Part shown: positions 9,309 through 17,562 of the stretch, piece after piece
How positions within the stretch are numbered: the first letter of the stretch is position 1
How the letters are laid out: each line of letters starts with the position of its first letter
Assembly: GCA_963760285.1 (NCBI GenBank)
Contig: CAVXCI010000001.1
Location: 1,426,001 to 1,490,000, forward strand
Direction of reading: 5' to 3'
Origin: PALSA-278 sp963760285
GTDB taxonomy: Bacteria; Acidobacteriota; Terriglobia; Acidiferrales; UBA7541
Length of the DNA: 64,000 bases
Position numbers and translations under genes: made by a program
Notes under the pieces: generated by a model
Told to the model about the DNA's origin: nothing
The model's database searches: none
What the model saw: only the letters and a program-made list of their open reading frames with translations

Positions 9309-9581
9309 TCAGTAGGTGGTGAGAAGTATGGGTTTTTCCTTGACAGTTATGCTGGAGCCAGCCGAGCTGCTCCCTCCATCCAGCGTCTTGACATGCGACC
9401 AACTGAGCGGATCAGGGCACCCCGGATATGGCGTACCGTATGCCGTGCAGGTTATTGTCGAGTCGTCCCATGTCCATATCGCCAGTGAAGTGTTGCCACC
9501 CGCATCGGTGATCGTTGTAGTCCAGATGGAGCCAGCAAGGTCCGTACACGGGGCATGGGCACCCGACCCCGCTGCGCCCTG
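9309..9581 (-). pseudogene. Start-less protein-like reading frame (possible gene remnant)
   Basis: A third minus-strand frame, open for 90 codons and ending at a TGA (9309-9311), overlaps the tail of the CtaG-like gene. It reads DLAGSIWTTTITDAGGNTSL and, further on, CTAYGTPYPGC and SSSAGSSITVKEKP. The Thr/Ser/Trp-rich, two-Cys composition looks like an exported beta-sandwich protein. It has no start codon after the bounding stop at 9582-9584, so it cannot be expressed as an intact gene. It could be the 3' remnant of a secreted-protein gene or a chance open frame. Confidence 0.3.
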
Positions 9582-10612
9582 TCATCCCAGCGACCCAGTT
9601 CACCCGCCTTATGCACACCACCGTCTGGTTTTTCGCGCCGATGGAATTCCTGGGCGAGGGCAGCATTCCGAAATGGGGGGTTCGGGCGCGCCTTAGCCGT
9701 AATCACCGGCCGGTGTTCAGCGGCACGCATCCAAACGACGAACAGAACGCAAAGTGTCGTCAGATGAATCAGACTAGCCGGTATCCACATGATGAGGCCG
9801 CTGAGCTGCTGATCCTCCAGGGGAGTCAATCCCCAGACCGCGGTGGTGTGCAAATAGCCGGCATAGAGCGGTCGCCCCGCGAAGGTCAGAAGAGCACCGA
9901 GCAAACCGTTCTGTAGTCCGATGGTTGCTACGAATAGCAGTGCGGCCCCGTAACCCAGGCGCCGCCGGCCAAATGGTTCAATGACCAGGGTCCAGAACAT
10001 GAGGGCTGTGACGAAAAAGCAAATGTGTTCGAGCGCGTGCACAGACTCACTCCCCAAAGCCCATCCGTAGGGTCCGGGCAGATGCCAAAACCACAGCGCC
10101 GCGCTACAGAATATCCAGACGACGACAGGAGACATCAGTCGTTGCACGACATCGTGCAAGCCTGATTTGATCCAGATGCCACCGAGCGCCTGGCGCGCAG
10201 GCAGTGGGAAAGCCCATAACCAGGCTACCGTCGGACGCCCCAGGATAAGGAGAGGAGGGGCGACCATCAACAACACCAAGTGCTGCACCATGTGCGCCGA
10301 AAACAACTGGTCGTCAAGCGCGTCGAATGGCGAAATCAACACCGCAAACAGAGTGGCAATGCCAGTCGCGAAGGCCGCGCCGCGTGCCCAGCCAAACAAG
10401 CGCAAGCGCGCGGTTTGGCCCAGGCGAAGGAGACCGCGGACGTATCCGAACGCGGCAAGGCCAAGGCTTGCCAATATCGAGGGATCCCAGTTCCATGGAA
10501 GCTGATTGAAGTGTCCACTCTGAACCGTTGCGAAGGTCGGTTTCGCAAAGAAACCAAACACGAAGGCGCTACCGAGCGCAGTCAGGAGATACCTGCCGCT
10601 CAGTTTCCGCAC
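9452..10612 (-). CDS. ctaG: CtaG/caa3-type cytochrome c oxidase assembly factor
   Basis: About 386 residues from the GTG at 10612, which overlaps the stop of the preceding gene by 13 bases, consistent with translational coupling. An upstream start at 10687 would overlap that gene by 88 bases. Several membrane helices alternate with family-typical stretches: FSAHMVQHLVLLMVAPPLLILG, FWHLPGPYGWAL, LEHICFFVTALMFW and LIMWIPASLIHL. The MVQH and LEH histidines are characteristic of the caa3_CtaG family, linked to copper delivery or assembly of caa3-type oxidases. Its position as last gene of an oxidase cluster fits. The last 80 or so residues are Arg-rich and unlike the family; another protein-like frame overlaps there, so the 3' end may be altered. 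Confidence 0.82.
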   Translation of the reverse strand: MRKLSGRYLLTALGSAFVFGFFAKPTFATVQSGHFNQLPWNWDPSILASLGLAAFGYVRGLLRLGQTARLRLFGWARGAAFATGIATLFAVLISPFDALDDQLFSAHMVQHLVLLMVAPPLLILGRPTVAWLWAFPLPARQALGGIWIKSGLHDVVQRLMSPVVVWIFCSAALWFWHLPGPYGWALGSESVHALEHICFFVTALMFWTLVIEPFGRRRLGYGAALLFVATIGLQNGLLGALLTFAGRPLYAGYLHTTAVWGLTPLEDQQLSGLIMWIPASLIHLTTLCVLFVVWMRAAEHRPVITAKARPNPPFRNAALAQEFHRREKPDGGVHKAGELGRWDDRAQRGRVPMPRVRTLLAPSGLQRSPMRVATLHWRYGHGTTRQ

Positions 10613-11046
10613 ATCGGCACCAAGAAGAATGCTGCTGTACCAAAGACCAGCGCTAGGAGAAACACCGCGCTGGTTAGCATGCCGCACATTGCCATGAATC
10701 GCGTGCGGCCTTCACCACGATCAAGCAGATGATGGGCCGAACCCGGGCTCTCGGTATGGGTGCGTCGCCAACTCCGCCCGGCGACAGCGCCACCAGCGAT
10801 CGCCAGTACGATGCCGAAAATGCTGATGGCGAGGAGAATCCACCAGAGATTTCCCCATAGCGGGACCGAGAGTAGCCGGGCCCGTGGATAGCACGCGTGC
10901 CCGGAGAGAGCGACACTAAGCAGCAGCTGCGCATTCCAACCCGCAGGAGCAGCGGCGATTCCGAATAAAAGCGCGGCGAGACCGACGCGGTTCCGCTGCG
11001 GCGCTGGATGGGTGATATTTATCGGCATTAGAGTTTGGTCGGCCAT
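10600..11046 (-). CDS. Small multi-pass membrane protein of the oxidase cluster
   Basis: 148 residues with about three to four hydrophobic segments (GLAALLFGIAAAPAGWNAQLLLSVAL, LWWILLAISIFGIVLAIAGG, MAMCGMLTSAVFLLALVFGTAAFFLVP). No cofactor motif is seen. Uncharacterised proteins of similar size and topology are common between oxidase subunit III and ctaG genes in other bacteria. A role as a small oxidase subunit or assembly partner is inferred from position only. It follows subunit III within a few bases, and its stop overlaps the ctaG start. Confidence 0.65.
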   Translation of the reverse strand: MADQTLMPINITHPAPQRNRVGLAALLFGIAAAPAGWNAQLLLSVALSGHACYPRARLLSVPLWGNLWWILLAISIFGIVLAIAGGAVAGRSWRRTHTESPGSAHHLLDRGEGRTRFMAMCGMLTSAVFLLALVFGTAAFFLVPMCGN

Positions 11047-11050
11047 GAAA

Positions 11051-11650
11051 TTATCCCAAACGAGGAGTGATATAAAACGTGAAAAAAACCGCGAGCCAGA
11101 CGGCCGTTACGAAGTGCCAGTAAATCGCTCCTACCGAAACGGCCGAATGGCGAGCAGCATCGAAATATCCGAGTGCTGTCCATAGCAGCAAGACCGCCAA
11201 CATCAGCAGGCCGATGATGACGTGCAGCATATGAAGGCCAGTAATCGTGAAGTATAGCGAGCTATAAACGCCCGTAGACAACGTGAACGGCTGGCTGCGC
11301 CACTCGAAACCCTGCATCACAATAAACGAGACGCCGAGGGCGAGGGTAATCGCGAGTCCGACGATTAACGCTGGGCGCTTTCCTCTCTCGATGCCCCGTT
11401 CTCCCCACCACATGACCAGGCTGCCGAGCACAAGAATGATCGTACCTGGCAACGCAATGCGCAGGTGCGGAGGTCCTTCAGGCGGCCAAGCCCCCAGGGC
11501 GTGCGACGCGAGATAGAAATAGCTGAACAAGAGATACGCGAAGAGCATCGCCTCAGTTGCGATCAGCGCGAGCATGCCCCACCAGCCCGAAGCGTGGTGG
11601 CCTTTGCTGCCGACGGGAAGAGCCCGACTGGAAACGGCGATTTCAGTCAT
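11051..11650 (-). CDS. coxC: Cytochrome c oxidase subunit III
   Basis: 199 residues from the ATG at 11650, which overlaps the TGA of subunit I (ATGA). The longer open frame to 11764 would run deep into subunit I and is rejected. Five hydrophobic segments (GMLALIATEAMLFAYLLFSYFY, IALPGTIILVLGSLVMWW, ALIVGLAITLALGVSFIVMQGFEW, YSSLYFTITGLHMLHVIIGLLML, YWHFVTAVWLAVFFTFY) match the short subunit III form. The conserved TEAMLF, GLHMLHVIIG and YWHFVTAVWL motifs are present. This subunit stabilises the oxidase and, in canonical enzymes, supports proton uptake. It lies in the minus-strand respiratory operon. Confidence 0.9.
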   Translation of the reverse strand: MTEIAVSSRALPVGSKGHHASGWWGMLALIATEAMLFAYLLFSYFYLASHALGAWPPEGPPHLRIALPGTIILVLGSLVMWWGERGIERGKRPALIVGLAITLALGVSFIVMQGFEWRSQPFTLSTGVYSSLYFTITGLHMLHVIIGLLMLAVLLLWTALGYFDAARHSAVSVGAIYWHFVTAVWLAVFFTFYITPRLG

Positions 11651-13593
11651 GGTTGAGTCTCGATTTGGCCCAGAGCGCGCTGCGGCCATAGCCACGCGAT
11701 GGCTATCAGCAAAGTCAGGAGCGACGTAATCGCAAGTCCCCACCAGGAGTGCAGTAGTAAGCACACAAACACGCCCGTCATGGCGAGCGCGGCTAACACC
11801 GGCGAATACGAGTCCCCCGGCATCTTCAGGATCACGTCGGGCTCTGCGTCGAGGGAGGTCGTTCCGATTGTCTCGCGCCCTTTATCGAGAAGCAGACCGG
11901 TGCCCACGGAACTCCGCTCCGGACCTTCGTCCAAGCGGTCTTCCCACAGCGGGTAGCGACTTGCAACAATCGGAATGACCGCGAAGTTGTAGACGGGCGG
12001 CGGCGATGAAGTCGACCATTCCAGTGATGCTCCGTCCCATGGATTCGCGCCTGCGCGGTCGCCGTGTTTGACACTCACAAGGACGTTGATAAGGAATAAC
12101 AGGATGCCTACGGCGAAGACGAACGCTCCGATCGTGACAATGAGATTCGGCGTTCCCCATCCAAGCCCACTGTCATAGGTATAAATCCGTCGCGGCATGC
12201 CTTCAATTCCCAGAATGTGCATCGGAAAAAAGGCGAGGTTGAAACCGAGGAACATCACCCAGAAGCTCCACTTTCCAAGCGTTTCGTTCATCAGCCGGCC
12301 TGTGACCTTGGGGAACCAATAGTAGATTCCGCCGACTACCGGGAAGACGTTGATGCCAATGATCACGTAATGCAAGTGCGCCACCACGAAATACGTCCGA
12401 GTGAGCTGCCAATCGAGGGGCACCGCTGCGGTCATAAAGCCGGAGACGCCGCCAATCACGAACAGCAGGATGAAGCCGGCGAAAAATAAGAATGCGGTCG
12501 TAAACACAGGACGCCCGGTCCAAATTGTCGCTACCCACGCGAATACCGCGACGGCACTCGGGACCACGATGGTCATGCTCGCCGCGCTGAAATACGAGAG
12601 CGATAAGATCGGCAAACCGGAAGCGAACATGTGGTGAACCCATACGCCGAAGCCCAGCACCATGGTCGTTACGGTGGCCAGCGCCACTGCCGTATACCCA
12701 ACCAAGGGCCGCCGACAAAAGGTCGGCAGCGCATCCGATACGACGCCCATCGCAGGGAGCACGATTGCATACACCCAGGGGTGACCGAACATCCAGAACA
12801 GATGCTCCCAGAGGAGTGGCTGTCCCCCGACGGCGCTGTCAAAAAAATGCGTGTTGTACTGACGGTCCATCCAGAGCATGAAGAAGGCCAAGCTCACCGC
12901 AGGCACCGCGAATAGATTGCCGACCGAAGCCGTGACTGTGCCCCATACCAGGATCGGTACACGGTTGATAGACATGCCCGGCGCCCGCGTGCGTGCCAGA
13001 GTGACGAAGAAGTTGATCGAGCCGACCGTGGTGGAGATGCCCAACAACACCATACCGAGCGCGTAAACATCGATGTTGGGGCCTGGGTTATAGGCCAGCG
13101 ACGTGTAGGGCACGTAATTGAACCAGCCGGCGTCGGGTCCCCTACCGAACATAAAGCTGCTGTACAAAAAAATGCCGGCGAACAGAAACACCCAGTAGGA
13201 AAGTGCGTTCAGGCGAGGGAACGCCATGTCTCGCGCCCCAAGCAAGAGTGGCCACAAATAGTTGCTGAATCCGGAGAGCACAGGCAACGCGTAGAGAAAA
13301 ATCATCGTCACGCCATGCATGGTGAATATTTGACTATATTGTTCCGGCGTAAGTACTGTCTGGTTCGGTCGCGCGAGCTGCAGGCGCATCAGCAGCGCTT
13401 CCAGGCCGCCAATGATTAAAAAAATAAACGCGGTAACGATATAACGCTTGCCGATTTCTTTGTGGTCGACCGTCGATAACCAGCCGCCTATTCCTGGCTT
13501 CCCCTGCCAGATCCGTCCTAGCGTCTCGGTAATTGCAGGGTCGTTTGTCGCTCGTGCGATGATGGGAGCACGTTGTGCTTCAGTCGTAGCCAT
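11647..13593 (-). CDS. coxA: Heme-copper oxidase subunit I with atypical proton-channel residues
   Basis: 648 residues from the ATG at 13593 (AAAGGGG just upstream; a GTG three codons earlier is the alternative). Metal sites are intact: low-spin heme His93 (TMHGVTM) and His408, CuB His271, His320 and His321 (VHHMF), high-spin heme His406 (VVAHLHYV), and cross-link Tyr275 in HPWVY. The D-channel entrance Asp (RDMAFPR, Asp122) is present. However, the Glu of the canonical HPEVY is Trp273, and the Lys of the canonical TGIKxFSW is Ala349 (SAVAVFAW). There is no YSHP motif either, so it fits neither the A1 nor the A2 channel pattern. The C-terminal extension (about 560-648) adds two further hydrophobic segments. 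It should reduce O2 with electrons from the CuA subunit encoded just upstream. Confidence 0.92.
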   Translation of the reverse strand: MATTEAQRAPIIARATNDPAITETLGRIWQGKPGIGGWLSTVDHKEIGKRYIVTAFIFLIIGGLEALLMRLQLARPNQTVLTPEQYSQIFTMHGVTMIFLYALPVLSGFSNYLWPLLLGARDMAFPRLNALSYWVFLFAGIFLYSSFMFGRGPDAGWFNYVPYTSLAYNPGPNIDVYALGMVLLGISTTVGSINFFVTLARTRAPGMSINRVPILVWGTVTASVGNLFAVPAVSLAFFMLWMDRQYNTHFFDSAVGGQPLLWEHLFWMFGHPWVYAIVLPAMGVVSDALPTFCRRPLVGYTAVALATVTTMVLGFGVWVHHMFASGLPILSLSYFSAASMTIVVPSAVAVFAWVATIWTGRPVFTTAFLFFAGFILLFVIGGVSGFMTAAVPLDWQLTRTYFVVAHLHYVIIGINVFPVVGGIYYWFPKVTGRLMNETLGKWSFWVMFLGFNLAFFPMHILGIEGMPRRIYTYDSGLGWGTPNLIVTIGAFVFAVGILLFLINVLVSVKHGDRAGANPWDGASLEWSTSSPPPVYNFAVIPIVASRYPLWEDRLDEGPERSSVGTGLLLDKGRETIGTTSLDAEPDVILKMPGDSYSPVLAALAMTGVFVCLLLHSWWGLAITSLLTLLIAIAWLWPQRALGQIETQP

Positions 13594-13615
13594 AAATCGC
13601 ACCCCTTTCTTTTCT

Positions 13616-14635
13616 TTAATGCAGCGTGTTCAAATAGGAAGACACGGCTGTGAGCTCGGGCCCCGATAAAGTCGGGTCAGGCATGCGAGTTCCGGGCTTA
13701 AGAGCCTGTGGATTGGCGATCCAAGCCGACAGAGTACCAAGCGTGTTCGGCATCAGGCCGGCAGCAAGCGTGTTGCGGGTCATTAGGTGCGAAAGATCGG
13801 GTCCGACGATCCCGGCAGGGGACACACCGCGTATGGTGTGGCAAACCGCGCAATGCGTTTGAAAAATCCGTGCGCCCCGAACCGTCTCCTCCGTCGTCGG
13901 CGTTGTCGTTTCCATCAGTTGCCGGTTCTTCCACAGCGAGAAATCCTCTGGAGTCTGTGCCACGATCATCAAAGCCATGTGGGCATGTTGCGCGCCGCAA
14001 AACGCGGCGCATTGGCCGCGGTACGCACCCGGGTGGTCTGCCTCGATCCACATGACGTTCGTTTGACCAGGAATCACATCCATCTTCCCGGCGAGTTGCG
14101 GAACCCAGAACGAATGAATAACGTCCGCGCTTTGGAGCTCAAACCACACAGGCTGACCCACTGGAATGTGGATCTCGTTAGCGGTGATGAAAATTTGTGA
14201 GGGGCTGTCGTCAAGATAGCGCAGACTCCACCACCACTGAGACGCGGTGACCTGGATGGTTAGAACGGGAGCAACCGGTGGATGTGTCACGGCTGCCGTG
14301 ACGAGCAGCGTCCATACCATGCAGCCGAGCAGTATGACCGAGGAGGCGCCAACGCCAATATAAATCCAGGCCATGCCGCCAGCGTCGCGGCGAACGGCTA
14401 GTTGGCGAGGGTCTACAGCGGAATCGACACCGCGATTTCGGAAGATGCCACCGAGCAGGAGTAAAGCGACAATGATGATGACCAGCAAGGAGACAATCCC
14501 TAGCCCCCAACCAAGCCGTGTGATCGAATTAACCGCCGGTCCGAACGTGTGGTGGTACGCCATTGGTTTCCACCGGCCTGAACCCGACAGGTTCATCAGG
14601 ATGCGGATATGCGGAAGTATAGTGAATGGGGTCAT
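13616..14635 (-). CDS. coxB: caa3-type oxidase subunit II (CuA domain fused to cytochrome c)
   Basis: 339 residues. The start ATG at 14635 overlaps the stop of the preceding cytochrome gene (ATGA). Two membrane helices (about 42-65 and 90-115) precede a periplasmic cupredoxin with the CuA ligands His174, Cys209, Cys213, His217 and Met220 (GQCAAFCGAQHAHM). The Glu usual between the two Cys is Ala; that ligand acts through its backbone, so copper binding is still plausible. A C-terminal cytochrome c domain follows with CAVCH at 262-266 and a probable Met ligand in the TRMPDP region. The fusion defines caa3-type enzymes, in which the attached heme passes electrons to CuA. It is followed by subunit I. 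Confidence 0.92.
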   Translation of the reverse strand: MTPFTILPHIRILMNLSGSGRWKPMAYHHTFGPAVNSITRLGWGLGIVSLLVIIIVALLLLGGIFRNRGVDSAVDPRQLAVRRDAGGMAWIYIGVGASSVILLGCMVWTLLVTAAVTHPPVAPVLTIQVTASQWWWSLRYLDDSPSQIFITANEIHIPVGQPVWFELQSADVIHSFWVPQLAGKMDVIPGQTNVMWIEADHPGAYRGQCAAFCGAQHAHMALMIVAQTPEDFSLWKNRQLMETTTPTTEETVRGARIFQTHCAVCHTIRGVSPAGIVGPDLSHLMTRNTLAAGLMPNTLGTLSAWIANPQALKPGTRMPDPTLSGPELTAVSSYLNTLH

Positions 14636-15357
14636 GGCTGGGGCTCACCGATTTTCGGTTCCGCTGGTTGCGCCTTGCGCTTCGGCACAACCGGCGTTGC
14701 AGGTCGCGTCCCTGGGACCGTCGCCTGTCCCAGACCCGGTGGTTCGATGGTTTGAACGGCGGGTACGGGCGTTATTTCCGTCGCCGGAGGCACGGGTGCT
14801 AACTGTGCATCCGCCTGGGCCTCTGGCGCGACTTGCTCGCCCGGTTGATCACCCTGCCGCGCATGCTCGTAGTCTTTAGGCGAAACGGTTCCACCCAGAG
14901 ACTGAATATAGGCGACCAATTTCCAGATATCTTCGGGCGGCAACGCGACGCCCCAGGCCGGCATTCCCTGGGGGCGCCCGTCTCGAATCGATTTGTAAAT
15001 CTGGACGGGTAGACCACCATAACGCCATTCAGCATCGGTCAGGTCAGGCCCCATGTTTCCTTTGCCGTTATAGGCATGGCAACCGGCGCAGTTCATCCTG
15101 ACATACAACTCCTTGCCTTGTTGAACGGCCTGGGGATTCCCCTCATAGGGGTTGGTGATCGACAACGCAGCCACACTCAGGGAGGGCTCTCCAGCAAGCT
15201 GACCTAACGGGACAGAGGCGATCATACCCTCGGAAGGAAGGCCCTTCGTTACCCCTGTTGCAGTGCTGCCGCCTTGGAAGTTCTTGCACCCGCCCAATAT
15301 GGACAGCAGCGAAAGCGCCGTAATGCCGATTGCAAAGTTAATTGACCGGACTCTCAT
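14632..15357 (-). CDS. Lipoprotein monoheme cytochrome c
   Basis: 241 residues from the ATG at 15357, which has GAGG upstream; a TTG four codons earlier is the alternative. The N terminus is a lipoprotein signal ending in LSILGGC, so the protein is probably lipid-anchored at the periplasmic face. One heme site CAGCH lies in a cbb3-CcoP-like cytochrome c domain (GKELYVRMNCAGCH, then MGPDLTDAEWRYGG), with a Met ligand probably in GMPAWG. The C-terminal 80 or so residues are a Pro/Ala/Gln-rich flexible tail. The gene lies between the PQQ dehydrogenase and oxidase subunit II and overlaps the latter. It is the obvious electron carrier between them; this is inferred from order. Confidence 0.85.
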   Translation of the reverse strand: MRVRSINFAIGITALSLLSILGGCKNFQGGSTATGVTKGLPSEGMIASVPLGQLAGEPSLSVAALSITNPYEGNPQAVQQGKELYVRMNCAGCHAYNGKGNMGPDLTDAEWRYGGLPVQIYKSIRDGRPQGMPAWGVALPPEDIWKLVAYIQSLGGTVSPKDYEHARQGDQPGEQVAPEAQADAQLAPVPPATEITPVPAVQTIEPPGLGQATVPGTRPATPVVPKRKAQPAEPKIGEPQP

Positions 15358-15365
15358 TGTTAACC

Positions 15366-17275
15366 TCAATGCTGATTACTGTGACTGGTTTTCGGCGGCG
15401 GTGCAGAAATGCCGTTCTTTTCGGTTAACTGGCCGGGGCCACTGCTCATCGACTTGCCATCGATCGAAAACACATACAGAGTGTTGCCACCCGCCGGCAT
15501 ATCGAGCGGCCTGAGCGCAATGACGTCGGCGCGCACCGTAGCCGCGCCACCAATCCCTGCTGAAATCGCGACGTACTGGCGGTGATCCGGCCCGAGATAC
15601 GTTATTGGCTGACCAATGATCCCGGACCCGAGTTTCTGAGACCAAAGTACCTTTCCCGTGCGAGCATCCACCGCGCGGAACCATCCGTCCGCCGTGCCGT
15701 AGAACGCAACGTCGCCAGCTGTTAAAAGCACACCGCTCATGGTCATATAGGTTTCCTTGATGGACCATACCTTTTTGCCTGTGGCCGGATTCCAGGCCAT
15801 GAATTCGCCGAGGTTGCCACCAGGCGCCGGATAGCGATGCATATCCATCCCATCGTACGGCGAACTCGGGATGTAACTGGCATCGTGGTCGGTGACATCC
15901 ATGCAGATATTAAAGATATCGGCGTATACAAGACCGGTGCGAGGTGAGGCTGCCGCAGGCTGCCAGTCCTTGCCACCTATATCCGGCGGGCAAACATTGA
16001 CGAGCTTGACGTTCGGATGCGGTTCCTTGTCTGGATTGACGATCGGCGCGCCGGTCTTCATGTCGAAACCGCTCGACCAGTTTTGATAGGCGAACGGACT
16101 TGCCCTGAGCACTTCCCCGGTGGCTCGATCAATCGTGTAGGCGTACGCGTTGCGATCGAAGTGGACCAGCACCTTGCGTGTCTGGCCGTCGATCGGCAGG
16201 TCCATCAGATATCCTCGTTGACGGCGTCGTAATCCCATCGATCGTGCGGAGTGGTCTGGTATGCCCATCGTGCCATGCCGCTATCCACGTCGCGGGCGAA
16301 GATCGTACTCGACCAGAGATTGTCGCCTGGTCGCTGATCTGACACGCGCGGAGACGGATTACTGGTGCCGTAATAAACGAGATTCAGTGATGGGTCATAG
16401 GAGATCCAGCCCCAGACCGAACCTGCACCGTGCTTCCACATGCCTGCGGGCCATGTGCTGATGCCCAGATCCTTACCCTTTAGCTGGTCGTAAAAAGGCT
16501 TGAAATCAGAGCCGATGCGCGCGTTTCTATCCGACCCGGTGCTGTATGCGCGCCATAATTCCTTGCCACTATTGACGTCCAGCGCGGCAATCCAGCCCCA
16601 TACTCCCATTTCGCCGCCACTGTCGCCCACCAGCACCTTATTGCCGACCACGAATGGCGCCATGGTCATCGTTTCGCCGGTTTCAACATTTCCCATCTTC
16701 GTGCGCCACACTTCCTTGCCGGTTTTGGCGTCAACTGCGACGGTGTGGTCGTCAAGCAGGTTGTAGATCAGTTTGCCGTTAGCATATGCCACGCCCCTTG
16801 TGACTGTGTCGCAGCACGCTTTGCCCTTGGAAATCGGAGATGGGTTGGGCTTGAAGGTCCATTTAATCGGTTCTCCGGCACGAGTCAGATCCAAAGCGAA
16901 GAGAATGTCCGGAAACGGAGTCACCACGAACATGGTGTTGTCCACGACGAGAGGCGCGGCTTCGTGACCATTCAGCGTGCCGTCCGAAAATGTCCACGCC
17001 AGGCGTAGTTCGGCGACGTTACCGGTATTGATTTGATCGAGGGTGCTGTAGCGAGTATTCGCGTAATCACGCGCCTGGCTGCGCCACTCACCTGGCGGAT
17101 CGTTCGGCGCGAAATTGAGCGTTGCGCCGGTTACGCTGGTCTCGGCGGCGTTGTTTCGGTGGTGATTTGGTGCGGGCGTCTGCGCTCGAGTGGCGGGGCT
17201 GATTGCTGCAATAAACAGTGTGAAGCCCACGAAGGCCGCGCCACGACAAAACTTATACCGTCGCCGGACCTGCAT
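15366..17275 (-). pseudogene. PQQ-dependent alcohol/methanol-type dehydrogenase, one frameshift
   Basis: Two overlapping minus-strand frames give one protein of about 635 residues. The first runs from the ATG at 17275 (signal peptide FVGFTLFIAAISPATRA) to a TGA at 16205-16207. The second continues to 15366. One missing base near 16208 explains the break: an extra C gives NEDILMDL, which matches the family. PQQ-propeller features are the adjacent Cys pair 154-155 (ACCDTV) that packs on the cofactor, many AxDxxTGKxxW strands, and TTPHDRWDYDAVNE. In that motif the catalytic Asp348 is followed two residues later by Asp350, the extra Asp typical of lanthanide-dependent enzymes. There is no fused heme domain, so an external cytochrome is needed; one is encoded next. 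The substrate is not predictable from sequence. Confidence 0.85.
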
Positions 17276-17562
17276 TAGGGGTACCTTTTCCTCTCTTACC
17301 GTTTCGCGGTTGATGCAACCCGCGCTCGATTTCGCCAAGCGGCCGGTCATCGCGACCGGAGCGTAAGCGTTCGGAGTCCGAGGGTCAAACGAGCGAGTTG
17401 ATGCTTTCCGCGACGGAGCTGAGCAGCATCCCATTTCTTTTCACCTCAAAACTATGAGACTTTGTGCCACACAACCAATTTTCCCCGGCGTTCGCGACGG
17501 ACTGCTTTCGTCTGAAACCAAGTCGGCGACTCTGCTGATTCTATACAGACAAATATTTTTTT
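17276..17562 (-). other. Leader region between porin and PQQ dehydrogenase genes
   Basis: 287 bases. In the dehydrogenase frame an ATG at 17434 is preceded at good spacing by GAGGTG and opens 53 in-frame codons (beginning MGCCSAPSRKAS) before the signal-peptide start at 17275. Since the signal peptide should be N-terminal, this extension may be a leader or a spurious start. No clear promoter or riboswitch is recognised. Confidence 0.35.

Noticed and set aside
17276..17562. Riboswitch ahead of the PQQ dehydrogenase
   Set aside because: No conserved aptamer pattern was recognised; only a leader-like frame and ribosome site are visible.
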